From assembly GCA_016764435.1 (NCBI GenBank), contig JAESRX010000038.1:1-64000 (forward strand): a stretch of DNA of 64,000 bases. The letters run 5' to 3'. Position numbers and translations under genes: made by a program. This stretch comes from Flavobacteriaceae bacterium. Its GTDB lineage: Bacteria; Bacteroidota; Bacteroidia; Flavobacteriales; Flavobacteriaceae. Shown one piece after another: positions 33,853 through 43,732 of the stretch (its first letter is position 1; every line of letters starts with the position of its first letter). Under the pieces are notes generated by a model. It saw only the letters and a program-made list of their open reading frames with translations, was not told the origin of the DNA and did not search any database.

Positions 33853-35003
33853 TGCTGATCAATAAAGCACATAGATTAGAAGACGTTAAAGAATACTATT
33901 TCTCCAAGAAATTGAGAGAGGTAGCCGCCTTAAAAGCATCAGGGAAACCAATCATAAATATTGCGATTGGAAGTCCGGATTTAGAACCACCAGTGTCGGT
34001 GATAAATGCGCTTTCCTCAGCCATGGATGATGCGATGGCACATCAATATAAAAGCTACCAGGGAATTCCTGAATTCAGGGAAGCTGCGAGTGGGTTTTAT
34101 GAAAACCAATACCATGTAACACTTGATCCACTATCGGAAATATTACCATTAATGGGGTCTAAAGAAGGTATATTACATATTTCTATGGCCTTTTTAAATC
34201 ACGGAGACCAAGTATTGATTCCAAATCCAGGGTATCCAACTTATACTTCCGTAACTAAATTAGTAGGTGGGGAAACTGTTTTGTATGACTTGACGGAAGC
34301 GCAAGGTTATTATCCAGATTTTGAGAGCTTAGAAAAGCTAGATCTGTCTCGAGTAAAACTAATGTGGGTGAATTATCCGCACATGCCAACGGGAGTTAAA
34401 GCGACCGTTGAATTGTTCGAAAAATTGGTTTCTTTCGGGAAAAAACACCAAATTTTAATTGTTAATGATAATCCATATAGTTTTATTTTGAATGATACGC
34501 CACTTAGTATTTTGGCAATAGACGGGGCTAAAGAAGTCGCCTTGGAACTTAATTCTTTAAGTAAAACTTTCAATATGTCAGGCTGGAGAGTGGGTATGTT
34601 ATTAGGAGCGGCGTCTTATTTGGAGACGGTTTTACAGGTGAAGAGTAATATGGATTCAGGGATGTTTTATGGCATTCAAAAGGGAGCCATTGCGGCTATG
34701 AATCAACCAAAGGAATGGTTTTCCGATTTGAATTCTATTTATAAGAAGCGAAGGGAAATAGTTTGGGAAATATTGGATGTTTTTAAGTGCACGTATGCTA
34801 AAGATACCGCAGGATTGTTTGTTTGGGCAAAATTACCTGAAGGTAAAAATGCGGAAGAGTTTACGGATGAATTATTGTACCAAAAAGATGTATTTATATC
34901 TCCAGGAACGGTGTTTGGTCCTATTGGAAAAGGTTATATTCGTGTTGCTCTATGTGAAACGGAACAAGATTTAAACGAAGTATTAAAACGCATTAAATCC
35001 TAA
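33852..35003 (+). CDS. Class I/II PLP aminotransferase of the aromatic operon
   Basis: 383 residues, fold type I. It has INIAIGSPDLEPP at the N-terminus, YKSYQGIPEFREAASGFY, NPGYPTY, NYPHMPTGVKAT, NDNPYSFI and the PLP-lysine segment LNSLSKTFNMSGWRVGML. Its place between pheA and tyrA suggests transamination of phenylpyruvate and 4-hydroxyphenylpyruvate to Phe and Tyr, or of prephenate. This is inferred from context: the family also includes aspartate and diaminopimelate aminotransferases. A one-base overlap with pheA and three bases before tyrA indicate tight coupling. Confidence 0.9.
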   Translation: MLINKAHRLEDVKEYYFSKKLREVAALKASGKPIINIAIGSPDLEPPVSVINALSSAMDDAMAHQYKSYQGIPEFREAASGFYENQYHVTLDPLSEILPLMGSKEGILHISMAFLNHGDQVLIPNPGYPTYTSVTKLVGGETVLYDLTEAQGYYPDFESLEKLDLSRVKLMWVNYPHMPTGVKATVELFEKLVSFGKKHQILIVNDNPYSFILNDTPLSILAIDGAKEVALELNSLSKTFNMSGWRVGMLLGAASYLETVLQVKSNMDSGMFYGIQKGAIAAMNQPKEWFSDLNSIYKKRREIVWEILDVFKCTYAKDTAGLFVWAKLPEGKNAEEFTDELLYQKDVFISPGTVFGPIGKGYIRVALCETEQDLNEVLKRIKS

Positions 35004-35006
35004 GTG

Positions 35007-35870
35007 ATGAAACAAATAGTAGTAATAGGCTTAGGACTGATTGGAGGTTCTATGGCATTGGATTTAAAAAAACGAGTCCCCTCGGAAATTATAGGAGTGG
35101 ATGTGTCGGATGCGAATGCGGAAAGGGCGTTAAATAAAGGCATCATAGATAAAATAGGAACTATTGAAGCTGTAAAAAATGCGGATACGGTTATTGTAGC
35201 GGTTCCTGTAGATTTGACTTCTAAAGTAGTGTCGGAAGTATTGGATTTGATCGGGGAGAAAACATTGGTTTTTGATGTAGGATCGGTAAAAGAAATCATT
35301 TGTAAAACATTGAGTACGCACTTGAGAAGGAAAAATTTTGTAGCGGCTCATCCCATTGCAGGAACAGAGTTTTCGGGACCCGATGCTGCAGTCCATGGAT
35401 TGTTTGACGGGAAAGTGAATATTTTATGCGAAACAGAGAAATCGGATTGGAAGATTTTAGACAAAGCATTAAGTTTGTTTAAACTATTAAATATGCGAAT
35501 TAAAATGATGGACCCCGCAGCACATGATCGTCATATAGCATATGTCTCTCATTTGTCACATGTGAGTTCTTTTATGCTGGGAAAAACAGTCTTAGAAATT
35601 GAACGTAATGAAGAACATATTTTTGATATGGCAGGAAGTGGGTTTGCTTCGACTGTGCGATTGGCAAAAAGTTCGCCAGCAACTTGGACTCCTATTTTTA
35701 TGGGGAATAAAGAGAATTTATTGGCATCGTTGGATGGGTTTATTAAAAATTTGACAGAGTTTAGAAGCATTATTGAACAAGAAAACACCAAGGAATTGTC
35801 TAAAATAATGGACGATACCAATTATATAAAATCAGTATTGAGCGGTATTAAAGAAAATACCGACTCATAA
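35007..35870 (+). CDS. tyrA: Prephenate dehydrogenase
   Basis: Oxidative decarboxylation of prephenate to 4-hydroxyphenylpyruvate, the Tyr branch. 287 residues. Rossmann start IVVIGLGLIGGSMALDL, VIVAVPVDLTSKVV, FDVGSVKE, AAHPIAGTEFSGP and the catalytic-His region HDRHIAYVSHLSHVSSFML. No fused mutase or ACT domain. ATG 35007 is preferred to the GTG one codon earlier, which directly follows the previous stop. Confidence 0.94.
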   Translation: MKQIVVIGLGLIGGSMALDLKKRVPSEIIGVDVSDANAERALNKGIIDKIGTIEAVKNADTVIVAVPVDLTSKVVSEVLDLIGEKTLVFDVGSVKEIICKTLSTHLRRKNFVAAHPIAGTEFSGPDAAVHGLFDGKVNILCETEKSDWKILDKALSLFKLLNMRIKMMDPAAHDRHIAYVSHLSHVSSFMLGKTVLEIERNEEHIFDMAGSGFASTVRLAKSSPATWTPIFMGNKENLLASLDGFIKNLTEFRSIIEQENTKELSKIMDDTNYIKSVLSGIKENTDS

Positions 35871-35925
35871 ATTAAAGAGCATTATAAAATAAATAAACGG
35901 ATTCGTTTATTACAACATAAATAAA

Positions 35926-37002
35926 ATGGAAAATAACAAAGAATTTAGACAGTGGTTGGATGCAATGAAATTGAGTCATCCATTAGTAATTGCAGGACCG
36001 TGTAGTGCGGAAACCGAAGAACAAGTAATGGCGACAGCAAGGGAATTGCAAAAAACAGATACCAATGTGTTTAGAGCGGGTATTTGGAAACCAAGAACAC
36101 GCCCTGGACAGTTTGAAGGAGTCGGAGAAATAGGATTGAAATGGTTGCAACAAGTGAAAGAAGAGACAGGGATGATGGTCACTACTGAAGTTGGGAACGC
36201 AGACCATGTAGAGAAAGCATTGAAGCACGGAATCGATATTCTATGGATTGGTGCACGTACCACCGTGAATCCTTTTGTAGTGCAGGAAATTGCAGATGCT
36301 TTAAAAGGGGTAGATATCCCTGTATTGGTGAAAAATCCTGTAAATCCAGATTTAGCCCTTTGGTTAGGTGCTGTGGAACGTATTCAGACTGCAGGAATTA
36401 CTCAGTTGGGAGTTATTCATAGAGGATTTTCGAGTTATAATTCCGGGCATTACCGTAATAAACCGAAATGGAGTTTACCCATCGAATTGAAAAAAGAATT
36501 TCCGGATTTACCTATCATTTTAGACCCTTCTCATATTTGTGGGCGTAGAGACACCTTATTAGATGTGTCGCAAACAGGATTGGATTTGAATTTTGATGGG
36601 TTTATGATCGAAACGCACATCGATCCTGATAATGCTTGGAGTGATGCTGCACAGCAAATTACTCCTGCCAGATTGGATGAGATTACCAAAGAATTGAGAA
36701 TTAGAAAGAAGAGTAGTACGGCGGAAGAATTTCAACGTAAATTAACCATGCATCGTCACGAATTGGATTTGCTAGATGCTAATTTAATTGAAATGTTGGC
36801 AGATAGAATGGGAATTGCAAATCAGATTGGAGCGATAAAAAGAAAAGAAAACGTGGCTATTTTACAAGGTGATCGTTGGTCAGAAATCTTAAATAGTATG
36901 GTAGAAACAGGGGTGAAATCAGGTTTGACCAAAGAGTTTGTAGAAACTATTTTTAAGGCAATACATGTAGAGTCAATTAACATTCAGCAAAAGAAGGACT
37001 AA
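35926..37002 (+). CDS. Bifunctional DAHP synthase / chorismate mutase
   Basis: 358 residues in two domains. Residues 1 to about 260 are a type I beta DAHP synthase (PLVIAGPCSAETEEQV, FRAGIWKPRTRPGQFEG, WIGARTTVNPFVVQEI, LVKNPVNPDL, DPSHICGRRD), which condenses PEP and erythrose-4-phosphate. About residues 270-358 are an AroQ chorismate mutase helix bundle (HRHELDLLDANLIEMLADRM, IKRKENVAI). The fusion joins the first step of the shikimate pathway to the first step of the Phe/Tyr branch and supplies the mutase missing from pheA and tyrA here. Last gene of the operon, followed by a strong terminator. Confidence 0.95.
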   Translation: MENNKEFRQWLDAMKLSHPLVIAGPCSAETEEQVMATARELQKTDTNVFRAGIWKPRTRPGQFEGVGEIGLKWLQQVKEETGMMVTTEVGNADHVEKALKHGIDILWIGARTTVNPFVVQEIADALKGVDIPVLVKNPVNPDLALWLGAVERIQTAGITQLGVIHRGFSSYNSGHYRNKPKWSLPIELKKEFPDLPIILDPSHICGRRDTLLDVSQTGLDLNFDGFMIETHIDPDNAWSDAAQQITPARLDEITKELRIRKKSSTAEEFQRKLTMHRHELDLLDANLIEMLADRMGIANQIGAIKRKENVAILQGDRWSEILNSMVETGVKSGLTKEFVETIFKAIHVESINIQQKKD

Positions 37003-37081
37003 TAAACAGAGACTTCGAAACGTTCAATCGTTTATGATTGGAATTAATTTATTGAGACGTTTCTATTGTAGATAAGAAATG

Positions 37082-37115
37082 AAAACGGCTAAGCTTTTGC
37101 TTAGCCGTTTTTTTT
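37082..37115 (+). terminator. Intrinsic terminator of the aromatic operon
   Basis: AAAACGGCTAAGC and GCTTAGCCGTTTT form a perfect 13-base-pair stem around a TTTT loop, followed by a T run to 37115. Lies 80 bases after the DAHP synthase gene. Confidence 0.9.
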
Positions 37116-37281
37116 AGGCGCTTAAAATCGGTTTATTATAAGTGTTCTTATGGTGGGTCGGGGCTTGAAAGTAATCACTTTTAAATGAGTAGACTTTACT
37201 GTTATGGATGCTTAAGCTACTTGTCGGAGACGAAGTCACTAATCACTGCTCCCTAGTTCTTATTTGTCAAAACAATTACAC

Positions 37282-37289
37282 TATCTTTG
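37282..37289 (+). promoter_or_regulatory. Candidate -7 box of rsgA
   Basis: TATCTTTG matches TANNTTTG 23 bases before the rsgA GTG. The nearest upstream TTG (37264-37266) gives only 15 bases of spacing, so the -33 element is weak or absent. Confidence 0.45.
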
Positions 37290-37312
37290 TCCCCTAAAAA
37301 AACTCATTAATA

Positions 37313-38251
37313 GTGGAAGGTATAGTAACAAAATCAACAGGAAGTTGGTATTCTGTTAGAACGGAGAAAGGAACTCAATACGATTGTCGTATTCCTGGAC
37401 GTTTTAGAATGAAGGGTATAAAAAGTACCAATCCTGTGGCGGTTGGAGATAAAGTGAGCTTTAATTTGGAGCAAGATAAAAAGACGGGTGTGATTCAGGA
37501 AATTCATGACCGTAAAAATTATATTGTGCGTAAATCAGTGAATTTATCCAAGCAAACACACATTATTGCATCCAATATTGATATTGCTTTTTTATTGGTT
37601 ACCATAGACAATCCTCCCACATCAACGGGGTTTATAGATCGATTCTTGGCAACAGCTGAAGCGTATTCTATTCCTGTAATTCTATTGTTTAATAAGGTAG
37701 ATATTTATACAGAGGAAGATCGTCTTCTCAATCAAGAATTGACCGCTGTTTATACTGAAATAGGGTATCAGTGCATTGATGTATCTGCAACCACAGGACA
37801 TAACATCGAACTTGTGAAAGCCATAATGAAAGATAAAGTAAGTATGTTTTCAGGGCATTCAGGAGTGGGGAAATCTACGATGATAAACGCGGTAGAAGAA
37901 GGGTTGAATTTAAAAACAGGAGAAGTTTCTAAACAGCATAAGCAAGGGATTCATACCACTACATTTGCAGAAATGTTCACCTTGACATTTGGAGGATACA
38001 TAATTGATACACCAGGAATCAAAGGATTTGGAGTGGTTGCTTTTTCGAAAGAAGAAATAGGTGATTATTTTCCAGAGATATTTAAAATAAAAGGAGGATG
38101 TAAATTTAATAATTGCATCCATATGAATGAGCCTCACTGCGTGGTGAAAGATGCGGTGGCTACAGACGTTATTGCTATATCTCGATATACAAGTTATTTA
38201 CAATTACTGGATGATGAAGAACAACATTACCGAGTAGATATTTACAATTAA
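37313..38251 (+). CDS. rsgA: Ribosome small-subunit-dependent GTPase RsgA
   Basis: Circularly permuted GTPase in late 30S maturation. 312 residues: N-terminal OB fold (VTKSTGSWYSVRT), then G4 (FNKVDIY near residue 124), G1 P-loop (SGHSGVGKSTMIN near 180) and G3 (DTPGIKGFG near 230), in the permuted order typical of RsgA. A C-terminal zinc knuckle is present (CKFNNCIHMNEPHC). The start codon is GTG; no in-frame ATG is close. Confidence 0.96.
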   Translation: MEGIVTKSTGSWYSVRTEKGTQYDCRIPGRFRMKGIKSTNPVAVGDKVSFNLEQDKKTGVIQEIHDRKNYIVRKSVNLSKQTHIIASNIDIAFLLVTIDNPPTSTGFIDRFLATAEAYSIPVILLFNKVDIYTEEDRLLNQELTAVYTEIGYQCIDVSATTGHNIELVKAIMKDKVSMFSGHSGVGKSTMINAVEEGLNLKTGEVSKQHKQGIHTTTFAEMFTLTFGGYIIDTPGIKGFGVVAFSKEEIGDYFPEIFKIKGGCKFNNCIHMNEPHCVVKDAVATDVIAISRYTSYLQLLDDEEQHYRVDIYN

Positions 38252-38469
38252 ATTGATTTACTGAGACGTTAGTTTCTGCTTGTTTTAAATGCTTTGTCAG
38301 GCGATTAAAATCGGGTTTCCTTTTGAGTATGAGAAGCATATGTATAGAAATGAGTAGTTTCAAATCTTAACCTAGGTTACTTTATGTATGTCAGTGGAAA
38401 TAAAAAATCAATAATATTACTTAAGCGTATAATTCATCTGATATATTCAATTTAATCCATTACATCCCT

Positions 38470-38922
38470 ATGAAAGTAGTATTACAACGTGTATCCAAAG
38501 CATCCGTAAGTATCAATAATAGCCTAGAAAGTTCCATAGGTAACGGCTTATTGATATTATTGGGGATTCACCCAGAAGATACACAAGAAGATATCGATTG
38601 GTTGGTAAAAAAAATAGGCAACATGCGTATTTTTGAAGATGAAAATGGGGTGATGAATTTTTCCGTATTGGATGTCAAAGGCGAAGTGTTAGTGGTGAGC
38701 CAGTTTACACTACAAGCCAGTACTAAAAAAGGAAACCGTCCTTCTTATATAAAGGCAGCGAGGCCAGTCGTAGCGATTCCACTGTACGAAGCTTTCAAGA
38801 AACAATTAGCAAGTTGTATTTCTATAGACGTGAAAAGTGGCGTCTTTGGTGCAGATATGCAAGTCGCGATGGTGAATGATGGGCCCATTACTATTATTTT
38901 AGATTCGATGGCTAAAGTCTGA
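38470..38922 (+). CDS. dtd: D-aminoacyl-tRNA deacylase
   Basis: 150 residues, the family's usual size. Frees tRNA from D-amino acids (and Gly from tRNA-Ala). It has the N-terminal MKVVLQRVSKASVSI, the catalytic SQFTLQA motif (residues 78-84), and the cross-subunit Gly-Pro motif in MVNDGPITIILDS. 218 bases after rsgA, with no gene in the gap. Confidence 0.96.
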   Translation: MKVVLQRVSKASVSINNSLESSIGNGLLILLGIHPEDTQEDIDWLVKKIGNMRIFEDENGVMNFSVLDVKGEVLVVSQFTLQASTKKGNRPSYIKAARPVVAIPLYEAFKKQLASCISIDVKSGVFGADMQVAMVNDGPITIILDSMAKV

Positions 38923-39056
38923 TATTTTTTTATAGATTGCTGGCGTTCAGTAAATCCTCAAGAAATTTTTCAAAAAAAAACCTAAGACCAATGTCGTCCT
39001 ATGTTTTTTTTTGTGGGTTTAGAGAACAATTGTAACACTAATTGTTTTATATATAT

Positions 39057-40970
39057 ATGAGGAAATATCACCTATTATTTATCGTCTTTTGGATACTATT
39101 AGAAGGGAATGCCCAAACTTCTTATGCTTTTGATTCTATACCCAGTTCTTTATTGAAGCATGCAAATGCTATTGTTAGAAATGCAAGTATCTCCATTGAA
39201 GTCCTGGCATTAGATAAGATGAAAATTAAGGTAAAGAAGATTGTAACTATTAAAAATGAGCTTGGAGACATGCATAGCTCAGTGGTAGTTCACTATGGTC
39301 GGAATACCAAAATTAAATCAATAAAAACCATTATTTATGATCGAAATGGTCTAGAAATAAAAAAAGTTAAATCTAAAGATTATAAAGATGTAAGTGCTGT
39401 TTCTGGAGGGACTTTATACGGAGACAGTCGCATTCAGTACTATACGTATATTCCTGTCGATTATCCATATACTATCTATTATGAATATGAGTTACAGACC
39501 TCAAATACGGCATTGATACCCAACTGGTATCCGGTGTCCTATATGAATACTAGTGTGGAATACAGTTCTTATAGTGTTCAGAATTTTATAGGAGGTGCGT
39601 TTAAACATCTGAATAAAAACTTCGAAAATTTTACGATTACATCAGACATTACAGCTACAGGGGTTTCTTGTTCCTTACAGGATTTTTCTGCAATAAAAGA
39701 AGAGGAATTGAGTGGTGGTATTAAAAATAAAGTACCGTCGATGTTAGTACATTTGGAATCTTTTTCTGCCTATGGAACGAAAGGGAGTTTTTCAAATTGG
39801 AATGAATTTGGGGAATGGATGAATGCCTCAATTTTAACAGATAATTCAAATCTTAGTAAGCATACAATTAGTGAAGTGTTAGCCTTGACTTCGGGAATAG
39901 AAAATGAAAGAGAGCGTGCACGTTTAGTCTATGAATATATGCAAGGGAAGATGCGGTATATAAGTGTGCAAGTCGGTATTGGAGGGATCCAACCAGAAAA
40001 AGTAATGACTGTGGATCGGTTAGCTTATGGAGATTGCAAAGGTCTGTGTGTTTATACGAAGAAGTTATTAGAACTAGTGAATGTTCCTGCTCATTATGTA
40101 GTAGTTCAGGCAGGGAGAAATATAGAGGGATTTGAGAAAGATTTTCCATCGGTAGAACAGGGAAACCACATTATACTAAACCTACCTTTAGATAAAGAGG
40201 ATGTTTGGTTAGAATGTACAAATATGAACATGCCATTTGGGTTTTTAGGCGATTTTACCGATGATAGAAACGTAATAGTCGTTACCAAAGAAGGCGGAGA
40301 AATAAAGAAAACACCCACTTATAAAACAGCGAATAATGTGCAACTTACAATTGCTGAGGTATTCCTGTCTGCTACGGGTTCTGTCAAGGGAAATGTTGAA
40401 ATTACCAGTACGGGGATTCAATATGACCAACATTTTCACCTAGAAATGTATGATCAAGAACGGCTCCAAAAACATTATAAAGAGAATTATTGGGACTATA
40501 TTAATAACTTAACCTTAGGCGCTGTTACATTAGAAAATGACAAAAAAAATGTAGTGTTTAAGGAAGGATTATCTTTTGAAATAGGAGGTTATCTACAGTC
40601 AATGGATGATAAAGTGTTTTTTGATGTCAATGTTTTTAATAAATTCACGAGGGTTCCAAAAAAGTATAGAGAACGAATCTATAATTTTGAAAAACAACGA
40701 GGTTGGAGGGATGAAGAAACTATAAAAATAGAAATTCCGAATAGTTATTCACTTGTTTCAGTGCCTAAAGAAGTGGAAATTTCTAATGAATTTGGGCTGT
40801 ATTCGATGTCTTTAGAAAAAGTGTCGGAAAAGGTTTTTTTATACAAAAGAATATTTCAATTGAATAAAGGAGTCTACTCAAAAGAAAAGTACAAGCACTA
40901 TAGAAAATTTATAAAACAAGTCATAAAATACGATCAATCAAAATTAGTATTAACTACCAGGAAAATTTAA
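39057..40970 (+). CDS. DUF3857 / transglutaminase-like secreted protein, copy 1
   Basis: 637 residues with a signal peptide (MRKYHLLFIVFWILLEGNAQ). The N-terminal half is DUF3857-like (SISIEVLALDKMKIKVKKIVTI, YDRNGLEIKKVKSKDYKDV, YTIYYEYEL). The middle is transglutaminase-like: ERARLVYEYMQGKMRYISVQVG, GDCKGLCVYTKKLLELVNVPAHYVV with the Cys, and GNHIILNLPL with the His. The Cys is preserved, so peptidase- or transglutaminase-like chemistry is possible, but substrate is unknown. ATG 39057 starts the signal peptide; a TTG five codons earlier is less likely. Followed after six bases by a paralogue. Confidence 0.82.
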   Translation: MRKYHLLFIVFWILLEGNAQTSYAFDSIPSSLLKHANAIVRNASISIEVLALDKMKIKVKKIVTIKNELGDMHSSVVVHYGRNTKIKSIKTIIYDRNGLEIKKVKSKDYKDVSAVSGGTLYGDSRIQYYTYIPVDYPYTIYYEYELQTSNTALIPNWYPVSYMNTSVEYSSYSVQNFIGGAFKHLNKNFENFTITSDITATGVSCSLQDFSAIKEEELSGGIKNKVPSMLVHLESFSAYGTKGSFSNWNEFGEWMNASILTDNSNLSKHTISEVLALTSGIENERERARLVYEYMQGKMRYISVQVGIGGIQPEKVMTVDRLAYGDCKGLCVYTKKLLELVNVPAHYVVVQAGRNIEGFEKDFPSVEQGNHIILNLPLDKEDVWLECTNMNMPFGFLGDFTDDRNVIVVTKEGGEIKKTPTYKTANNVQLTIAEVFLSATGSVKGNVEITSTGIQYDQHFHLEMYDQERLQKHYKENYWDYINNLTLGAVTLENDKKNVVFKEGLSFEIGGYLQSMDDKVFFDVNVFNKFTRVPKKYRERIYNFEKQRGWRDEETIKIEIPNSYSLVSVPKEVEISNEFGLYSMSLEKVSEKVFLYKRIFQLNKGVYSKEKYKHYRKFIKQVIKYDQSKLVLTTRKI

Positions 40971-40976
40971 AATGCT

Positions 40977-42977
40977 ATGAAAAAAATCACCCTGTTTTTA
41001 TGTTTAATTTCATTTCTCGCAACTGCTCAAAACTATAAGTTTGGGAAGGTGTCTAAAGAAGAATTAGAAGAACAATTTTATCCCAAGGATTCAAGCGTTA
41101 ACGCCGCCATACTTTTCAAGAACCGAAGAACCTATTTTGATTATACTCAAAGTGATGGATTTTTTGTAATTACGGAAGTACATGAGCGGATAAAAATTTA
41201 TAATAAAGAAGGATATGATTGGGCAACGAAAGAGATACGCTACTACACATCGTCTTCTTCGGGGTCTGAAAAAGTTACAGTGAGTACCGCCAAAACCTTT
41301 CGCTTGGAAGATGGAAAGATAAAATCATATAAATTAAAAAAAGGAGGAGTTTTTCTTGAAAAAGAAAATAAGTACTGGTCTAAAAAGATTTTTACCATGC
41401 CTAATTTAACGGAAGGCTGTGTGGTAGAATGGAAATATAAATTAATATCACCCTATAAAGGAATAGATAAATTGAACTTTCAATACTCAATACCCGTAAA
41501 AAGAATACAATGTAAAATTGAGATTCCGGAATATTATATATTTAATTTAAGATATATAGGGTTTGAGAAAACGAGTTCAAAGAAGTACGTTAAGGGCGGT
41601 GTTATTACAATTACAAATAAGGATAGATCCAATCGGTGGATGACGGGATCTGTTTTCTCTTCGAGTGATATAAATTATAAAATTAACGTAATGGAGGTGA
41701 GTAAAGATTTCATGCCTGCCTTAAAAGAAGAATTGTATGTCAGTAATATAAACAATTATAGAACTTCGATTAAGTTTGAACTATCCTCTGTAAGATGGCC
41801 GAACAGACCTATTAAAAACTTTTCAAAATCTTGGGACAATGTATCTAAAACAATTTTAGCGAACAGTAGTTTCGGAGGGGAATTAAAAAAGAAATTGTAT
41901 TTTAAAAAAGACTTGGAACTCCTTAAGGTCGCTTCGGGAAACCAGAAAGAGCTCGTAGATAAGATTTTTAATTTTGTAAAAGAGAAGGTGAAATGGAATG
42001 GTTATAACGGTTTGTATACGGATAAAGGTGTGAAGGTTGCTTATAAAAAGGGGACAGGGAATATCGCCGAAATTAATTTGATTTTGACAGCAATGCTTCG
42101 CGATGCGGGGATAACGGCGAATCCAGTACTCGTGAGTACACGGAGTCATGGTGTTCCTGTATTTCCTACTATTGAAGGTTTTAATTACGTGGTGGTTGGT
42201 GTTGGAGAAAAAGGAGGTATAGTGTTATTGGATGCTTCTGAAAAGTACAGCACTCCAGATGTACTTCCTTTTAGAACGTTGAATTGGAAGGGGCGTATTA
42301 TTAGAGATGATAAAACATCCAGTTGGGTGCCTTTGATTCCTTTAGAACATTCAAAAAAAGAATATATGATTAGCGCTGTGCTAAATGACAATGAGGAACT
42401 TTCTGGATTTGTAAGAACAAAATTTTCAAATAGAGCCGCCTTGCGTTATCGGAAAACTAAGAATGCCTTATCTGAAGATGAACTTCTAGAGGAAATTGAT
42501 GAAAAGTATGAGGATATAGATGTGTTATTAGCAAAAGTAAAGTTTAGGGAAGATATCTATAAACCAGTAGTTGAATCATTGAAGTTTACTTCGGAAGATT
42601 TGTTGGAAGAGATAAATGGAGATGTATTTATAAAGCCGTTGCTCTTTCTTGGAGAAACAACCAACCCTTTTAAAATGGACGAAAGGGTCTATCCTATAGA
42701 TTATGGGAGTCCTTGGACAACTAATTATAAAGTTTCTATTAAAATTCCTGGAAATTATAAAGTGGTTTCTATTCCGGAAAGTGTGAAATTGGAGATGGAA
42801 GAGGGCATAGGGTCTTTTTTGATGCAAGTCAAGGAACAAAATGGAACCATAAGAATTTTTGTAAGCTTGTCTATGAACACGGGGATGATACATGCCTCTA
42901 AATATAAAATGTTGAAGGATTTTTATAGAGATATGTTAAAAAAGATAAACGAGAAGATTGTTTTAAAAAAGGTGTAA
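40977..42977 (+). CDS. DUF3857 / transglutaminase-like secreted protein, copy 2
   Basis: 666 residues, signal peptide MKKITLFLCLISFLATAQ. Same architecture as the gene six bases upstream: DUF3857 part (FVITEVHERIKIYNKEGYDW, CVVEWKYKLISPY) then a transglutaminase-like core (LVDKIFNFVKEKVKWNGY, GNIAEINLILTAMLRDAGI). In the core, the position expected for the catalytic Cys reads GNIAEINL instead of GDCKGLCV, so this copy appears to have lost its nucleophile. It is probably non-enzymatic, perhaps paired with copy 1. Function unknown. Confidence 0.82.
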   Translation: MKKITLFLCLISFLATAQNYKFGKVSKEELEEQFYPKDSSVNAAILFKNRRTYFDYTQSDGFFVITEVHERIKIYNKEGYDWATKEIRYYTSSSSGSEKVTVSTAKTFRLEDGKIKSYKLKKGGVFLEKENKYWSKKIFTMPNLTEGCVVEWKYKLISPYKGIDKLNFQYSIPVKRIQCKIEIPEYYIFNLRYIGFEKTSSKKYVKGGVITITNKDRSNRWMTGSVFSSSDINYKINVMEVSKDFMPALKEELYVSNINNYRTSIKFELSSVRWPNRPIKNFSKSWDNVSKTILANSSFGGELKKKLYFKKDLELLKVASGNQKELVDKIFNFVKEKVKWNGYNGLYTDKGVKVAYKKGTGNIAEINLILTAMLRDAGITANPVLVSTRSHGVPVFPTIEGFNYVVVGVGEKGGIVLLDASEKYSTPDVLPFRTLNWKGRIIRDDKTSSWVPLIPLEHSKKEYMISAVLNDNEELSGFVRTKFSNRAALRYRKTKNALSEDELLEEIDEKYEDIDVLLAKVKFREDIYKPVVESLKFTSEDLLEEINGDVFIKPLLFLGETTNPFKMDERVYPIDYGSPWTTNYKVSIKIPGNYKVVSIPESVKLEMEEGIGSFLMQVKEQNGTIRIFVSLSMNTGMIHASKYKMLKDFYRDMLKKINEKIVLKKV

Positions 42978-43026
42978 ATTTTTTAGTATATTCGGAGCTT
43001 ATACTAACCTAACAAATAAAGAACAC

Positions 43027-43674
43027 ATGAAAAAAGTAATTTTAATGTTGGCCATAATCGGACTAGCATTTACTTCTTGTAAAGATTGCGAGAAAAAATC
43101 AGTAGCTACAGATGTAGTTGAGGTGGCTACAAAAGTAGTTGTTGAAGCAGTAGATTATAAAGGAGATTTTGTAGTGGACGTTATCAACTCTAATGTCACT
43201 TGGAAAGGATATAAGCCTACCGGTTCTCATAACGGGGCCTTGAAAATTAAATCTGGAAGTTTTTCATTTGCAAATGGAGCCTTAGCTTCTGGTGAGTTTT
43301 TACTAGATATGACCAGTATTGAGGTTTTGGACATTCCAGCGGACCATAAAAATAATGCAAAATTATTAGGACATTTAAAAAGTGATGATTTTTTCGGAAC
43401 AGAAAAAAATCCCGTAGCTATTTTTAAGGTCATAACAGTTGACGGAAACACTGTTTCAGGTGATTTAACAATCAAAGGGATAACTAAAAGCGTAACATTT
43501 ACCGCGAATTCTTCTGAAGATAACGGTGTCATGTCTTTTGAGAGTGAAGTATTTAAAATTGATAGAACTGATTTTGATATCAAATACAAATCAAAATCAT
43601 TTTTCGAAAATTTAAAAGATAAATTTATCAATGACGAAATTGAAATTTCATTTGCAGTAAACTCTGTAAAGTAA
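43027..43674 (+). CDS. YceI-family lipoprotein
   Basis: 215 residues. A lipoprotein signal ends in FTSCKD (lipobox Cys near residue 19), followed by a short linker and a YceI domain: VDVINSNVTWKGYKPTGSHNG, IEVLDIPADHKNNAKLLGHLKSDDFF, NPVAIFKV, GDLTIKGITKSVTFT. YceI proteins form a lipocalin-like pocket for long isoprenoid or lipid ligands. Here it should be membrane-anchored in the periplasm. Followed by a strong terminator. Confidence 0.92.
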   Translation: MKKVILMLAIIGLAFTSCKDCEKKSVATDVVEVATKVVVEAVDYKGDFVVDVINSNVTWKGYKPTGSHNGALKIKSGSFSFANGALASGEFLLDMTSIEVLDIPADHKNNAKLLGHLKSDDFFGTEKNPVAIFKVITVDGNTVSGDLTIKGITKSVTFTANSSEDNGVMSFESEVFKIDRTDFDIKYKSKSFFENLKDKFINDEIEISFAVNSVK

Positions 43675-43697
43675 TTTTTTTTAAAAAAAACAGTTAT

Positions 43698-43732
43698 AAA
43701 AAGCCATTTCATTTGTTTGAAGTGGCTTTTTT
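43698..43732 (+). terminator. Intrinsic terminator after the YceI gene
   Basis: AAAAAGCCATTTCA pairs with TGAAGTGGCTTTTT (one wobble) around a six-base loop, ending in a T run. It starts 24 bases after the stop. Confidence 0.85.

Noticed and set aside
38972-39012. Possible terminator after dtd (A9-C ... G-T9 with small GAC/GTC inner stem)
   Set aside because: Outer pairing is only A/T and the inner stem is three pairs with uneven internal loops; too weak to call.
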